64,000 nt of DNA from JAEZJZ01 sp050949055 (GTDB lineage Bacteria; Bacillota; UBA994; UBA5500), in contig JBMNFA010000001.1 of the NCBI GenBank assembly GCA_050949055.1, forward strand, positions 1,042,131-1,106,130, given 5' to 3'. Of this stretch, positions 55,703 to 63,863 are shown piece after piece. A program made the translations under genes and the position numbers. The notes under the pieces were generated by a model that was not told where the DNA came from, ran no database searches, and saw only the letters and a list, made by a program, of their open reading frames with translations. Within the stretch, counting starts at the first letter, position 1. The number at the start of each line of letters is the position of its first letter.

Positions 55703-55746
55703 GCGGGACGCGTACCTCGTCGCGTGATACAAGGTACACGTCCCGC
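55703..55746. repeat. GGGACG-cored palindrome
   Basis: Arms GCGGGACGCGTACCT (55,703-55,717) and AGGTACACGTCCCGC (55,732-55,746) match at 14 of 15 positions with a 14-base loop. It lies between the insertion sequence and the lipoprotein gene's stop, and could also end that gene's transcript, though no T run follows. Confidence 0.7.
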
Positions 55747-55761
55747 CGTCTCATTCGGGGC

Positions 55762-56247
55762 CTATTGATGCGGGGTGAGTTCCACCTCATCCTCCGCCTT
55801 CAACTGCAACTTGATCTGCCCGCTGGCGTTGTAACCCACAATCTTCAAAGCGTAGTCTCCCGCAGAGATGGCTACCTCCCCCTTGCCGTCTCCCTCATGA
55901 TCCAAGACGGTGATCAGCTGCTGTTCTGGGGTGACCAATACCAGCTTGAACTTGCCCTTCCTCACCTGTGAATCAAACTCGATGCTCAGTTTGGTCGCCT
56001 GCTCGCTGCTCACCGTCCAGATGGTCTGCACCCCATAGAAACCGGCGTATTCCAAGTCAAGCGCACCCTCATCGGCTCCTCCCAAGCGCTCGGCAAAGCT
56101 GTAGCTGTCCCCGCTCTCTACGATCTGGCTCTCGTCGTCATAGATTCCCCGCTGCTTGGCTCCCGGGCCGCAGCCAGCCAGAACAGCAGCAATCACCGCC
56201 AGCAGCATGCAGAGCGCGATCGTTCTGCTTCTGGATGCAACTCTCAC
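55762..56247 (-). CDS. Small lipoprotein, 161 residues
   Basis: Predicted lipoprotein. The GTG at 56,247 is chosen because GGGGGAGA lies eight bases upstream and a compact signal peptide follows (MRVASRSRTIA, core LCMLLAVIAAVLAGC, Cys26). The mature part is beta-rich: a first segment with SGDSYSFAERLGG, then IWTVSSEQATKLSIEFDSQ, GKFKLVLVTPEQQ and GDYALKIVGYNASGQIKLQL. This gives the look of a small beta-sandwich that binds or shields a partner. No named family is recognised. It lies downstream of the methyltransferase pair on the same strand, with a gap of 108 bases, and next to the insertion sequences. Confidence 0.75.
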   Translation of the reverse strand: MRVASRSRTIALCMLLAVIAAVLAGCGPGAKQRGIYDDESQIVESGDSYSFAERLGGADEGALDLEYAGFYGVQTIWTVSSEQATKLSIEFDSQVRKGKFKLVLVTPEQQLITVLDHEGDGKGEVAISAGDYALKIVGYNASGQIKLQLKAEDEVELTPHQ

Positions 56248-56355
56248 TTTGTTCGTCTCCCCCAATCTCTCTCCGCCCATCGTCTTTATCTGAACTCCGC
56301 TTTCATACTTGCACAACGGCAAAGCATGTCGTCTGTCACTGGACATGGCCTCCTA

Positions 56356-57009
56356 TCAGCCTGCAGATGCGATTGCACTTGACGCTGGCCGGCCCGCCTC
56401 GCCTGTGCTCGGCTGGTTCGACGGCCCGGGCTTTAAGCGACAGCGAATATCAACAAAGCACCCCACCAACGCCTGCCGCCGCACCTGATAATCATAGTCC
56501 AAGCTCTTAGTCGCTTCCAGCAGATTGATCAGCTCAAACAGCTGCATTCCATGTCGTTCGCCCAGCGGCTCTCTCAGATACAAGGTCCCTTGCCCCCTCA
56601 GGTTTTGCAGCAGTTGCTGTAGCACCAGCGGACGCAACTGGGCTAAAAAGTCATGCAGAACAAAATGGACCACGATGGCGTCATAGTCACCACCGAGAAT
56701 CCTGCCCTGCAGCCCCGTCAAGTGAGCACAGGCCGCACCAGGAAACCGCTGCAGCCTGCCCGCTGCCCGGCACAACCAGCGTTCTGACACTTCCGCCACC
56801 ACCAACCGCCCGCCTGCCCTCAGCTGGGTGGCGATCTTGGCTGCGATGATGCCGCTGCCGCAGCAATAGTCCAGCACCCGGGCGGTGCCAGGTAAGTCAA
56901 AGCCCCTGACCAAATCACGATAGTATCCCGACAGCAGCGTGTTGCCCACCAACTCGGTCAGCACCATCTCCGCAGGGGTGGGTTCATAGGTATAGCCCTT
57001 GGCCATCAT
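56356..57009 (-). CDS. Class I SAM-dependent methyltransferase
   Basis: Methyltransferase of about 217 residues. ATG at 57,009 (or 57,006) is preferred over the long upstream extension, which overlaps the previous gene. Motif I is ARVLDYCCGSGIIAAKIA, followed by an acidic motif II segment (GRLVVAEVSERW) and motif post-II (DAIVVHFVLHDFL), then TLYLREPLGERHGM. The substrate is unknown. It starts eight bases after the stop of the ICMT-like gene, so the two are probably made together and may act on the same lipid or thiol substrate. Confidence 0.82.
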   Translation of the reverse strand: MMAKGYTYEPTPAEMVLTELVGNTLLSGYYRDLVRGFDLPGTARVLDYCCGSGIIAAKIATQLRAGGRLVVAEVSERWLCRAAGRLQRFPGAACAHLTGLQGRILGGDYDAIVVHFVLHDFLAQLRPLVLQQLLQNLRGQGTLYLREPLGERHGMQLFELINLLEATKSLDYDYQVRRQALVGCFVDIRCRLKPGPSNQPSTGEAGRPASSAIASAG

Positions 57010-57016
57010 CCCAGTG

Positions 57017-57631
57017 TCACACCACGAAGGGGATGAAACGCTTGGTCTTACGCATATAGGCAGCGTATTCCTCCCCAAACTCCAGCAGCATATCACGTTC
57101 TTCCCGTTTAGCCAACCGATAGTACATCAGCACAATCAGCGGCCAGGACAGCAGTAGCGGCAGGGTGGCCCATTCGCAGAGCATCCCCAGGGTGAGCAGG
57201 ATGAAGCCGGTATACTGGGGGTGACGGATGTGGCGATAGACCCCACTTTTCACCAGGCGTTTTTCACCGCTATTCTTGGACCACGACTGATGATAGATGT
57301 GATACCAGCCGTTGGCGATGATGGCCAGCGCGATCAGAGACAGGACGATGTTCACATACATCCCTGCGTTTCCGATGTGCTCAAACAAGGTGTGCCCCCA
57401 GAGGATGCCGTTAGGCAGTTTTCTGCCGATCACCCAAGAGATGGCTACCATGCTCATGGGAATGCCATGCATCTCCACGGCAAAGGCGAGCACAAACGCC
57501 AGATAAGCGGTAGCCGGCTTCCGATTCACCTGGCGGTAAAAGGGCACAAACAACAGCGCAATGCCGTAGAGCAGGGTGAAGAAGACCACACCACCCCATT
57601 GGCCAAAATGACTTTCCAGAGTCTCAACCAT
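57017..57631 (-). CDS. ICMT/PEMT-type membrane methyltransferase
   Basis: Integral membrane protein of 204 residues, of the isoprenylcysteine carboxyl methyltransferase / phospholipid methyltransferase type. It has about five hydrophobic helices (VVFFTLLYGIALLFVPF, ATAYLAFVLAFAVEM, NIVLSLIALAIIANGWY, FILLTLGMLCEWATLPLLLS). The family signature lies in the second half (LVKSGVYRHIRHPQYTGFIL, then REERDMLLEFGEEYAAY), where the RHPQY and E residues bind S-adenosylmethionine. GAGGGGGTAAC precedes the ATG. It forms a two-gene unit with the soluble methyltransferase. Confidence 0.87.
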   Translation of the reverse strand: MVETLESHFGQWGGVVFFTLLYGIALLFVPFYRQVNRKPATAYLAFVLAFAVEMHGIPMSMVAISWVIGRKLPNGILWGHTLFEHIGNAGMYVNIVLSLIALAIIANGWYHIYHQSWSKNSGEKRLVKSGVYRHIRHPQYTGFILLTLGMLCEWATLPLLLSWPLIVLMYYRLAKREERDMLLEFGEEYAAYMRKTKRFIPFVV

Positions 57632-57678
57632 CAGTGTTACCCCCTCGGCTTGTAATGACCTCAGTCTACAACAAGCCG

Positions 57679-57720
57679 AGACAGAAGAAACCTAACCCAG
57701 GTTAGGATCTGGGTTAGGTT
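57679..57720 (-). terminator. Terminator after the MalT-like regulator
   Basis: Perfect 12-base-pair stem AACCTAACCCAG / CTGGGTTAGGTT (57,689-57,720) with an 8-base loop. On the minus strand it is followed by TCTTCTGTC. Confidence 0.7.
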
Positions 57721-57763
57721 CAAGTCCAGTAGCGGTGCGCGCGGCTCATGCTCCCATGGTTGT

Positions 57764-59323
57764 TTAGACGACTATTTCGCGCAATGCCTTGGCCTTCTCA
57801 ATTGCCTGCACGCGGTTCTTCGCCTGCAACTTGCTGAAGATGCGGTTGATGTGCCACTTGATGGTGCCCACACTGATGAACAGCTCTTGGCTGATCTCCT
57901 GATTGCTCTTGCCGGCGGCCATCAGCTGCACTATCTCCCTTTCTCGCGGAGAGAGCACTGCTTCAGCCGAGCCCTGGGCAGACCTGGCTTCTGCCAGAGC
58001 GGTGGCCTGGACCTGAAGTATGCGATGATAAAGCTCGCTGTCCAGGCGGAGAATCATCTCCGCCGACCCCAGCGGCAGGCTGCCGAAGCAAGCACTGATG
58101 CCGTATTCCCGGTAGATCTGCACCGCTGCCTGCAGGTGGCGGCTGGCCTGCCGGGATTGCCCCGCCTGCAGGTAAAGCTCGGCCAACTGCAGCTCGGTCA
58201 ACTGCACCTGGGGAATGTTGCCGATGAAGCGAAAGCGTTTCAGGCGGGGAAGCAGATCCCCCGGCTGCACCAATTGGCTCTGGCCCTTCAGCCGTAACCA
58301 AACCAGCGCTTCCGGCACCAGGGAGAAGCCGTCTTGCAGGGCCTCCTGGTAGCAAAGCTCTAGCCTTTCCACATCCAACTGCAACTCATCCGTCAGCTCG
58401 GGGGCAGACAGAATGCGAAACACCGAAAGCAATTGGTCCATCTGCGGATAGTTTAAGTGACCAAACTGAGCTATAGCCTCAGCGGTCAGTTTGCACATCC
58501 CCTCCTGATCCCTCGCCAGAAACAGTGACTTGAACAAGTAGACCTCGATCAGCCCGTGCAGATGCAGCAGCTGCAGCCGATTGACGGCCGTGATGCACTT
58601 CTGCAGATGGTCGATGGCCAGATGAGGTCGATGCAGTTGGTAATAGCACATGCCGAGCGGCAGATGCACCACGTCCCAGTAGTCGCCCGTCCTCCGTTGA
58701 TAGCTCGCGGACATCAGCAACGCCTGGTTGCACTTGTCCACCACATCCGCAACCTCCCCCAGGTGAAAGCGATTCAGCAGTTCGTTCACCAAGGCGATCA
58801 TCGCTGGGAAAGGCATTCTCCTCTGTTGAAAGTTGCCCTGGGCTGCTGAAAACATCTCCGCCGCCCGGTGATACTGTTCGCGGCCAGCCAGTATCTGACC
58901 ATAGGTCAGCTGCGCGTTGGCCATGTATATACTCACCTCGTTCGCAGGCAAGATGTCCAAAGCCAGCTGGGCATAGCGCTCCGCTTCGCCGCCAGCCATC
59001 ATCCCGCTGACCAACGCCTTCAGTGCATAGAACAATGAGCTCACCTGAGGTGTGTCCAACTCGGCCTCCCGAACGCCGGCCAGCAAGGCAGACAGCCTGG
59101 CATTGTCGCCGCAGAGAAAAGCCATCCAGGCCACAATCAGCTTGGCCAACAGCCGGGGCGACCGGTCCACGTCCAGCTCCTGCAGAACCTGGTACGCCTG
59201 ATAAACATCCGGGGTGGAGAAAATTCGCTCGATATTCTCCTCCAGGAAGGCGAATACCTCGTCCGGCGTGCTCTCCGTCCGCAGGCGCTGCAATTGCTGA
59301 CTCAGCGCACTATTACTCTCCAA
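57764..59323 (-). CDS. LuxR-family regulator with TPR-like sensor half
   Basis: Transcriptional regulator of 519 residues. Residues 1-440 are helical TPR-type repeats (for example QLTYGQILAGREQYHRAAEM and LAELYLQAGQSRQASRHLQA), like the winding-superhelix and C-terminal part of MalT. The P-loop NTPase domain that normally precedes them is missing. A GerE/LuxR helix-turn-helix closes the protein at about 452-515 (LSPREREIVQLMAAGKSNQE, then GTIKWHINRIFSKLQAKNR). It would bind DNA in response to a ligand or partner held by the repeats. The start is a TTG with AAGGG very close by, so the exact N-terminus is uncertain. Two hairpins precede the gene. Confidence 0.85.
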   Translation of the reverse strand: MESNSALSQQLQRLRTESTPDEVFAFLEENIERIFSTPDVYQAYQVLQELDVDRSPRLLAKLIVAWMAFLCGDNARLSALLAGVREAELDTPQVSSLFYALKALVSGMMAGGEAERYAQLALDILPANEVSIYMANAQLTYGQILAGREQYHRAAEMFSAAQGNFQQRRMPFPAMIALVNELLNRFHLGEVADVVDKCNQALLMSASYQRRTGDYWDVVHLPLGMCYYQLHRPHLAIDHLQKCITAVNRLQLLHLHGLIEVYLFKSLFLARDQEGMCKLTAEAIAQFGHLNYPQMDQLLSVFRILSAPELTDELQLDVERLELCYQEALQDGFSLVPEALVWLRLKGQSQLVQPGDLLPRLKRFRFIGNIPQVQLTELQLAELYLQAGQSRQASRHLQAAVQIYREYGISACFGSLPLGSAEMILRLDSELYHRILQVQATALAEARSAQGSAEAVLSPREREIVQLMAAGKSNQEISQELFISVGTIKWHINRIFSKLQAKNRVQAIEKAKALREIVV

Positions 59324-59410
59324 TACCCTTCGCCCCCGTCGTCAGTGATAACGCTGCTTTTCTGCACATACCCTGCCAATCCCTTCCGCCAAAACAAATA
59401 GCTGAACCGG

Positions 59411-59470
59411 ATAATAAAAAGGCCCCAGCTGTGGTGACCGAGGGACTGGTTGGGACCACAGAAGAGGCCT
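59411..59470 (-). promoter_or_regulatory. Terminator-like hairpin before the LuxR-family regulator
   Basis: Minus-strand structure with outer stem AGGCC/GGCCT and inner stem TGTGGT/ACCACA, followed by TTTTTATTAT. It lies about 90 bases before the regulator start, so it may act as an attenuator or a second terminator for upstream transcripts. Confidence 0.5.
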
Positions 59471-59600
59471 GCATATGTTATTCTGGGCGCAGCGATCAAC
59501 TCTATCAGGTCCTCAGCTACGGGGTTTTGGGTTCTCCACTTACGTTCAGCATGACCGCCTGCGACGGTCTCTTGGCAATCTGGGACGGGTCTTTGGTCAT

Positions 59601-59628
59601 AAAACAGAGGCAGCGCGAAGCTGCCTCT
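59601..59628 (-). terminator. Terminator after the second M20 gene
   Basis: Perfect 9-base-pair stem AGAGGCAGC / GCTGCCTCT (59,606-59,628) with a 5-base loop, followed on the minus strand by GTTTTATG. Confidence 0.8.
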
Positions 59629-59678
59629 TATTGTTTGATCCAGTCATGCTGCAATTGTCTGCTGTGGTTCAGCTAGGG

Positions 59679-60872
59679 CTACTGCTCGCGATACTCTGCC
59701 GGCACCTGCTCCCGATGATACTGCTTGATCTTCTGCTGGAACTCGGGGCTGGCGAAGATGTCGATGGCCGTCATAGCCAGACCCTTGGCCCCCTTGATGC
59801 AGATCTCATCGGCGCGCTCGGACTTGGAGGCCACCGTGAATTCAGCGTTATGGGAAGCCACGCCCCGCGGAGCAATCGCCAGATAGTCGTGGATAGCCGG
59901 CAGCTTGATGGAGACATTGCCCACGTCCGAGGAACCGTACATGCCGGTGGGGTTGGCGTATTCCATCTCCTCACCCAACACAGCCATGTTGTCCTTGAAG
60001 GCTTCGCACATCGGCAGGTTGGGGTAGCGCTCGGCGTACATGCGATGGACATTGATCTCCACTTGGGCACCGGTGAGCTGGGCCGCGCTCTGGGCAGCTT
60101 GCGTCACCTTCTCGGACAGCTTCTGCAGGTCGAATCAACGTCTTGGCCCTCAGGCTGAAGGTGCATGCGGCTTCGCCCGGAATGATGTTGGCCGCCAGGT
60201 CCGCCGTTGGTGATGATGCCGTTGACGTTATCCTGCATCTCAAAGGTGGGACGCCAGCATGTCGATGTGATTGAAGGTGCTGATCACTGCGTTCAGGGCG
60301 TTGATACCATGGCCCGGCGCAGAAGAGTGTACTGACCTGCCGATGAACTTGATGTCGATGCTGGTGGCTGCGCGGCCACCGCGGTTGATCAGCGACCGGC
60401 CCGATGACGGATGCATCATCAAGGCGAAGTCCACGTTGTCAAAGACGCCAGCTTCCAGCAGAATCACCTTGCCGCCGTCGGCTTCCTCTCCCGGCGTGCC
60501 GATGATGGACAGGGTCCCGTCAAAATCATCCATCACCGCGCTGGCACCCAGGAACGCGCCCACTGCGCAGGTGGCAATCACGTTGTGGCCACAGGCGTGG
60601 CCGATGCCGGGCAGGGAATCGTACTCAGCCATGAAGGCTACGTGCGGGCCGGGTCCCTTGCCCTGTTTGGTGGCGATAAAGGCCGTGTCCAGCCCCCCGA
60701 TACCCACCTCTACCTGGAAGCCCTGGCTGCGCAGCAGCTCGGCGATGAAAGCCACCGCCTTGTGCTCGGTGAGGGATGTCTCCGGGTTGGCATGGATGTT
60801 GTGTGAGAGAGTAAGCAGCTCTGTTTGCAGAGCATCAATGGTCTTCATTGCTTTTTCTTTCCACTGATTCAT
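59679..60872 (-). pseudogene. M20 family amidohydrolase, frameshifted
   Basis: Second M20D-type amidohydrolase in the window. ATG at 60,872 follows AGGAGGAGGT. The N-terminal part is intact: LSHNIHANPETSLTEHKA, GHACGHNVIAT (metal-binding Cys/His), GTPGEEADGG (catalytic Glu pair) and the dimerisation segment SVHSSAPGHGINALNAVIST. The frame then breaks near 60,247, 60,203 and 60,134, each fixable by one base. Between the breaks, LAANIIPGEAACTFSLRAKTL is readable. The C-terminal part resumes with TQAAQSAAQLTGAQVEINVH and ends normally at 59,679. If corrected the protein has about 395 residues and all expected motifs. The breaks may be sequencing errors rather than decay. Confidence 0.82.
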
Positions 60873-61268
60873 TTGTCTACCTCCTCCTATTAAATTGCTG
60901 TAAGCTTGCCTTCTTAAATATTCTGCATTCATAGGCATTCCCCTGCCGCCTAGCAAAAGCGGTTATGTGGAAATCCCAAACCACTGCAGGGGCTTTTTGG
61001 TGCCGGGCTGACGCCTGGACAATTTCTAATTCAGCAACGTTGACCATTGCCTCCTAATCGCAATAATGAGCGTTTCAACAAGCTGAGCACAGATTCCGCG
61101 AGAGCCTTGAGCATGCTAGCTGACGGTGCCAACAGACTTTTGGCTGCAATCGAATGACGACCTCGCGTTCTCAGCACTCCGAGAAATCCGCTGCCTGCGC
61201 CACACCGCCTTCCCCCTACTCCGTCCTGGAATGATATACTAATGGAAATCCCACCAACTGGAGGAACT
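60873..61268. other. Divergent intergenic region
   Basis: This 396-base gap lies between the minus-strand M20 gene and the plus-strand kinase. It holds the M20 promoter candidate (60,928-60,956) and an extended -10 (TGATATACT, 61,232-61,240) about 29 bases before the kinase start. The stretch 60,960-61,225 shows no convincing gene or structure. Confidence 0.5.
60928..60956 (-). promoter_or_regulatory. Putative promoter of the second M20 gene
   Basis: On the minus strand, TTGCTA (60,951-60,956) and TATGAA (60,928-60,933) lie 17 bases apart, about 56 bases before the start. Both boxes match at four of six positions. Confidence 0.4.
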
Positions 61269-62668
61269 ATGGCTATCCAGGACATCCTGCCTATCGTGAT
61301 CCCTGGAGCGATCGTCCAGGTCCTGATTCAGATATACTTCATCCGGCACTGCTGGCTGCACCCGCAGCTGAGCGTGCATCGGAAGAGGCTGATCATCTTG
61401 GCCATCGCTCTCTTCAAATCCCGGCGGCGGCTATCTACCTTTTGGCCACCAATCGCTCGAGGTTACACACCGAGGGCCTGAAGGACGCCGAAATCGACAA
61501 CGACGTCCGCCAGGGCATATTCGTGCTGCTGTTGGTGGTCTACGAAGTGCTGTCGCTGCGCATCATAGCACTCAATTTGGGCAAACCGCGCTATCCCGTG
61601 ATCATTGGCTTGTTAGCTGCTGCTTCTTGTTGATGATCATCAACCGGGTTACTGGTCAGCAAGCGGCAGCGGCTGCTCTATCATCTGCTGCCTGCGCTGC
61701 AGATCGGGTTGATTCTGCCCATCGAGTACCTGGATGCAGCCATAGCGCCCAGTTCATCGTGCTGCTAGTGATCGCCGGGGTGATCACCCAACTTCCCTCC
61801 GCGGCTGGCTCAGCTCTATTCCATCGCAGCATTTGGAGGCTACTTCGCCGTCACCTTGACCACCGGCCTGACCCGCTATGGCGGCGTCACCAGTGAGACT
61901 GCGATCAGCTACGTCCTACGCCAACACCCCTGGTGTCCTGCTGGTCTGGGCCGCATTCTACTCGCTAAAAAAGCAGCTGCTGGCTAATCAGCAACTGCAG
62001 ACTGCGCTGCTCCAGCTGCGGAAACAATCCCTGCAACTGGAGCAGATGAGCGCCATCGCCGAGCGAAATCGCATCGCCGGCGAGATCCACGACACGGTGG
62101 GACACGCCCTCACCAGTGCCCTGATCTCCATCGAAGCCGGGCAGCAACTGCTGGATAGCGATCGGGAGGCTGCGCAAGAGAAGCTGGCCCTGGCTCGAGG
62201 ACAAGTGCAACAAGGCTGCAGGATATCCGTGACTCCGTCAGGGCTATCCAGGCGGGCAACCAGGGGGAGCGGGCTTTTCTGCCCCGGCTGCAGCAGCTGT
62301 TGCACGAGATTCGGCAGAACACCGGCCTCTACATCAGCGAGATTGTGGAACTGAAGACCCACCCCTGCTCCCCATTCAGCAGGATGTGTTGCTGCGGGCG
62401 ATCAAAGAGTGCGCCACCAACAGCCTGAAGCATGGGCAGAGCACCGAGGCGGATCTGCTGTTGCAGGAATACCGCGGCGGCGTGCACCTCACCTTCAGGA
62501 TAACGGCCGGGGTGCTGATGCGAGGGCGCTGGGCATGGGGTTCGGACTGAGCAGCATGCGGCAGCGGGTGGAGAGCATCGGCGGCCAGCTGGCTGTGGGA
62601 AAGCGAACCTGGAGAAGGGTTTTGCCGTGCAGATATCCATACCCACGGGGACAGGCGGCGGACGCTGA
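61269..62668 (+). pseudogene. DesK/NarL-type sensor histidine kinase, multiply frameshifted
   Basis: Membrane histidine kinase readable only by changing frame at least five times. ATG at 61,269 follows GGAGGAACT. The N-terminal half has several membrane helices (ILPIVIPGAIVQVLIQIYF, IFVLLLVVYEVLSL, FIVLLVIAGVITQLP, VLLVWAAFYSL). Then comes a short coiled coil and the HisKA_3 box AERNRIAGEIHDTVGHALTS with the phospho-acceptor His. The ATPase part keeps its N box (IKECATNSLKHG), G1 (DNGRGADA) and G2 (GFGLSSMRQRVES), ending near 62,668. Each break is a single base and all motifs survive, so errors at a contig end are as likely as true decay. Its partner regulator lies 153 bases downstream. Confidence 0.8.
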
Positions 62669-62774
62669 GGTCAGCTAAGGGCAGGTACAGTGCCAATGGC
62701 AAGACCGCCGTTTACTGTCATGTTTGCTTTGTCATCCTAGAGCACAGCGAGGGATCCCTAGAAATCTCAAAAGC

Positions 62775-62803
62775 GGGTTTTTGGAACCGTCCCCCAAAAA
62801 CCC
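62775..62803 (+). promoter_or_regulatory. Hairpin before the NarL-type regulator
   Basis: Ten-base-pair stem GGGTTTTTGG (62,775-62,784) / CCAAAAACCC (62,794-62,803) with a 9-base loop, ending six bases before the ribosome binding site TAGGAGGAAA. It could end the kinase transcript or modulate translation. The loop contains AACCGTCCC, as in the GGGACG repeat family. Confidence 0.45.
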
Positions 62804-62821
62804 AGTTAGGAGGAAAGCGAG

Positions 62822-63462
62822 ATGAGCGAATCGTATACGGGTGCTGCTGGTGGATGACCAGACGATCATTCGCGATGGGCTTGCGGGCTCTGCTGCAGGC
62901 GCAGCCCGATATTCAGGTGGTGGCTGAGGCAGGAAACGGGCAAGAAGCCACCGACAGGCGCTGGAGCATCACCCCGACGTGGTGCTGATGGACATTCGCA
63001 TGCCGATGATGGACAGGGGTTGAGGCCACGCGCCTGATCAAGCGGGACTGCCCCCAGACGGTGGTCATCGTCCTGACCACCTTCGACGACGTGGATTACA
63101 TCATCCAGGCGATGACCCACGGCGCCGCCGGTTATCTGCTCAAAGACATCGGCAGCGAAAAGCTGATTCAGGCCATCCGAGATAGCCTGGAGGGCAATAT
63201 CATCCTGCCGGGGCGAGTGGCTGCCAAGATTACCTCGCAGCTGGCTTCAGCTCGCCGCCCGATGTCACCTTAGACGACTTCACCGAGCGGGAAATGGAGA
63301 TCATCCGCCTGCTGACCCAGGCAGAAGCAACCGGGAGATCGGCCGCCGAGCTGCAACCTCTCCATCGGCACCGTAAAGAACTACATCAGCCAAATTTACG
63401 CCAAGATTGGCGTCAGCGACCGCAGCAACGCCATCCTGTTCTTCCGCAAGCTCAGCTTCTAG
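62822..63462 (+). pseudogene. NarL-type response regulator, multiply frameshifted
   Basis: Response regulator paired with the preceding kinase. ATG at 62,822 follows AGGAGGAAAGCG. With about five single-base corrections it reads through: receiver domain with RVLLVDDQTIIRDGL, phospho-acceptor Asp in DVVLMDIRMPMMDG, TTFDD and GAAGYLLKDIGSEKLIQAI. A GerE/LuxR helix-turn-helix follows, with LDDFTEREMEIIRLL, LSIGTVKNYISQIYAKIGV and the end AILFFRKLSF. The stop is at 63,462. If corrected the length is about 213 residues, normal for the family. The direct repeats before the PLDNc-type gene are candidate targets. Confidence 0.82.
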
Positions 63463-63521
63463 CACTGGGTCTTGGGGACGGTCGAGAGTACTGACAAACC
63501 GCCGCAGGCGGTCACTCTGAA

Positions 63522-63613
63522 TGCTTCGACAAGCTCAGTATAGACTCCGTGAAGAGTCTATTCAGCCTGTAAATACGGGCTTTCGCAAGATTCTTCACTG
63601 CGCTCAGCATGAC
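63522..63613. repeat. Widespread intergenic repeat segments
   Basis: TGCTTCGACAAGCTCAGTA at 63,522-63,540 and the TTCTTCACTGCGCTCAGCAT segment within 63,588-63,613 match, by memory, short dispersed sequences that recur between genes in unrelated bacteria. They flank a small stem AGACTC/GAGTCT. Confidence 0.5.
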
Positions 63614-63706
63614 AAAAACAGGGCTCCTTCAGTGGTTCGAACGGTTCGAAGAGGCCCACCATTTCTTGATGAGAAGATGAATGTGTGCATGGTTTGGTGA
63701 AACCGT

Positions 63707-63756
63707 GGGACGGGTACTTTGTCACGCTCTTCGGAACGGGACGAGGTGCCCGTCCC
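63707..63756. repeat. GGGACG-cored palindrome
   Basis: Arms GGGACGGGTAC (63,707-63,717) and GTGCCCGTCCC (63,746-63,756) match at 10 of 11 positions. The core is the same as in the palindromes at 6,150 and 55,703. Confidence 0.6.
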
Positions 63757-63775
63757 CCTGTCTCTGCCACAGGAA

Positions 63776-63833
63776 AAGTGACCCACCGCATGACCGCAGT
63801 CACTTATCACATGACCTCCCCTCCCTCTACAAT
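63776..63833 (+). promoter_or_regulatory. Promoter region with CATGACC direct repeats
   Basis: CATGACC occurs at 63,789-63,795 and 63,810-63,816, exactly 21 bases apart (two helical turns). A third TGACC is at 63,779-63,783. An inverted repeat AAGTGAC (63,776-63,782) / GTCACTT (63,799-63,805) overlaps them. A TACAAT box (63,828-63,833) follows, 31 bases before the ATG. It is a plausible operator for the adjacent NarL-type regulator. Confidence 0.45.
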
Positions 63834-63863
63834 CAAACTGTACTAACGAGGGAGGTGCCAACT

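Larger units (their letters stand above)
59324..59678. other. Intergenic region with two terminator-like hairpins
   Basis: This 355-base gap lies between the second M20 gene and the LuxR-family regulator, both on the minus strand. It holds the M20 terminator (59,601-59,628) and a branched hairpin with T tail (59,411-59,470) nearer the regulator. The stretch between them shows no coding frame or clear promoter. Confidence 0.55.
63463..63863. other. Intergenic region packed with dispersed repeats
   Basis: This 401-base gap holds a hairpin ACCGCC/GGCGGT (63,498-63,512), a GCTTCGACAAGCTCAGTA segment (63,523-63,540), an AGATTCTTCACTGCGCTCAG segment (from 63,588), a GGGACG palindrome (63,707-63,756) and the promoter region of the last gene. 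The two segments resemble short intergenic repeats seen across many bacterial genomes. On the minus strand one of them translates as the well-known spurious peptide CHAERSEES. Confidence 0.65.

Noticed and set aside
51870..55710. Target-site duplication around the tandem insertion sequences
   Set aside because: The flanks (GTGACAGG on the left, TACAGCGGG on the right) share only ACAG at unequal distance from the ends.
63558..63803. Minus-strand short open frame containing CHAERSEES
   Set aside because: This peptide is a well-known translation of a dispersed intergenic repeat. There is no ribosome binding site.
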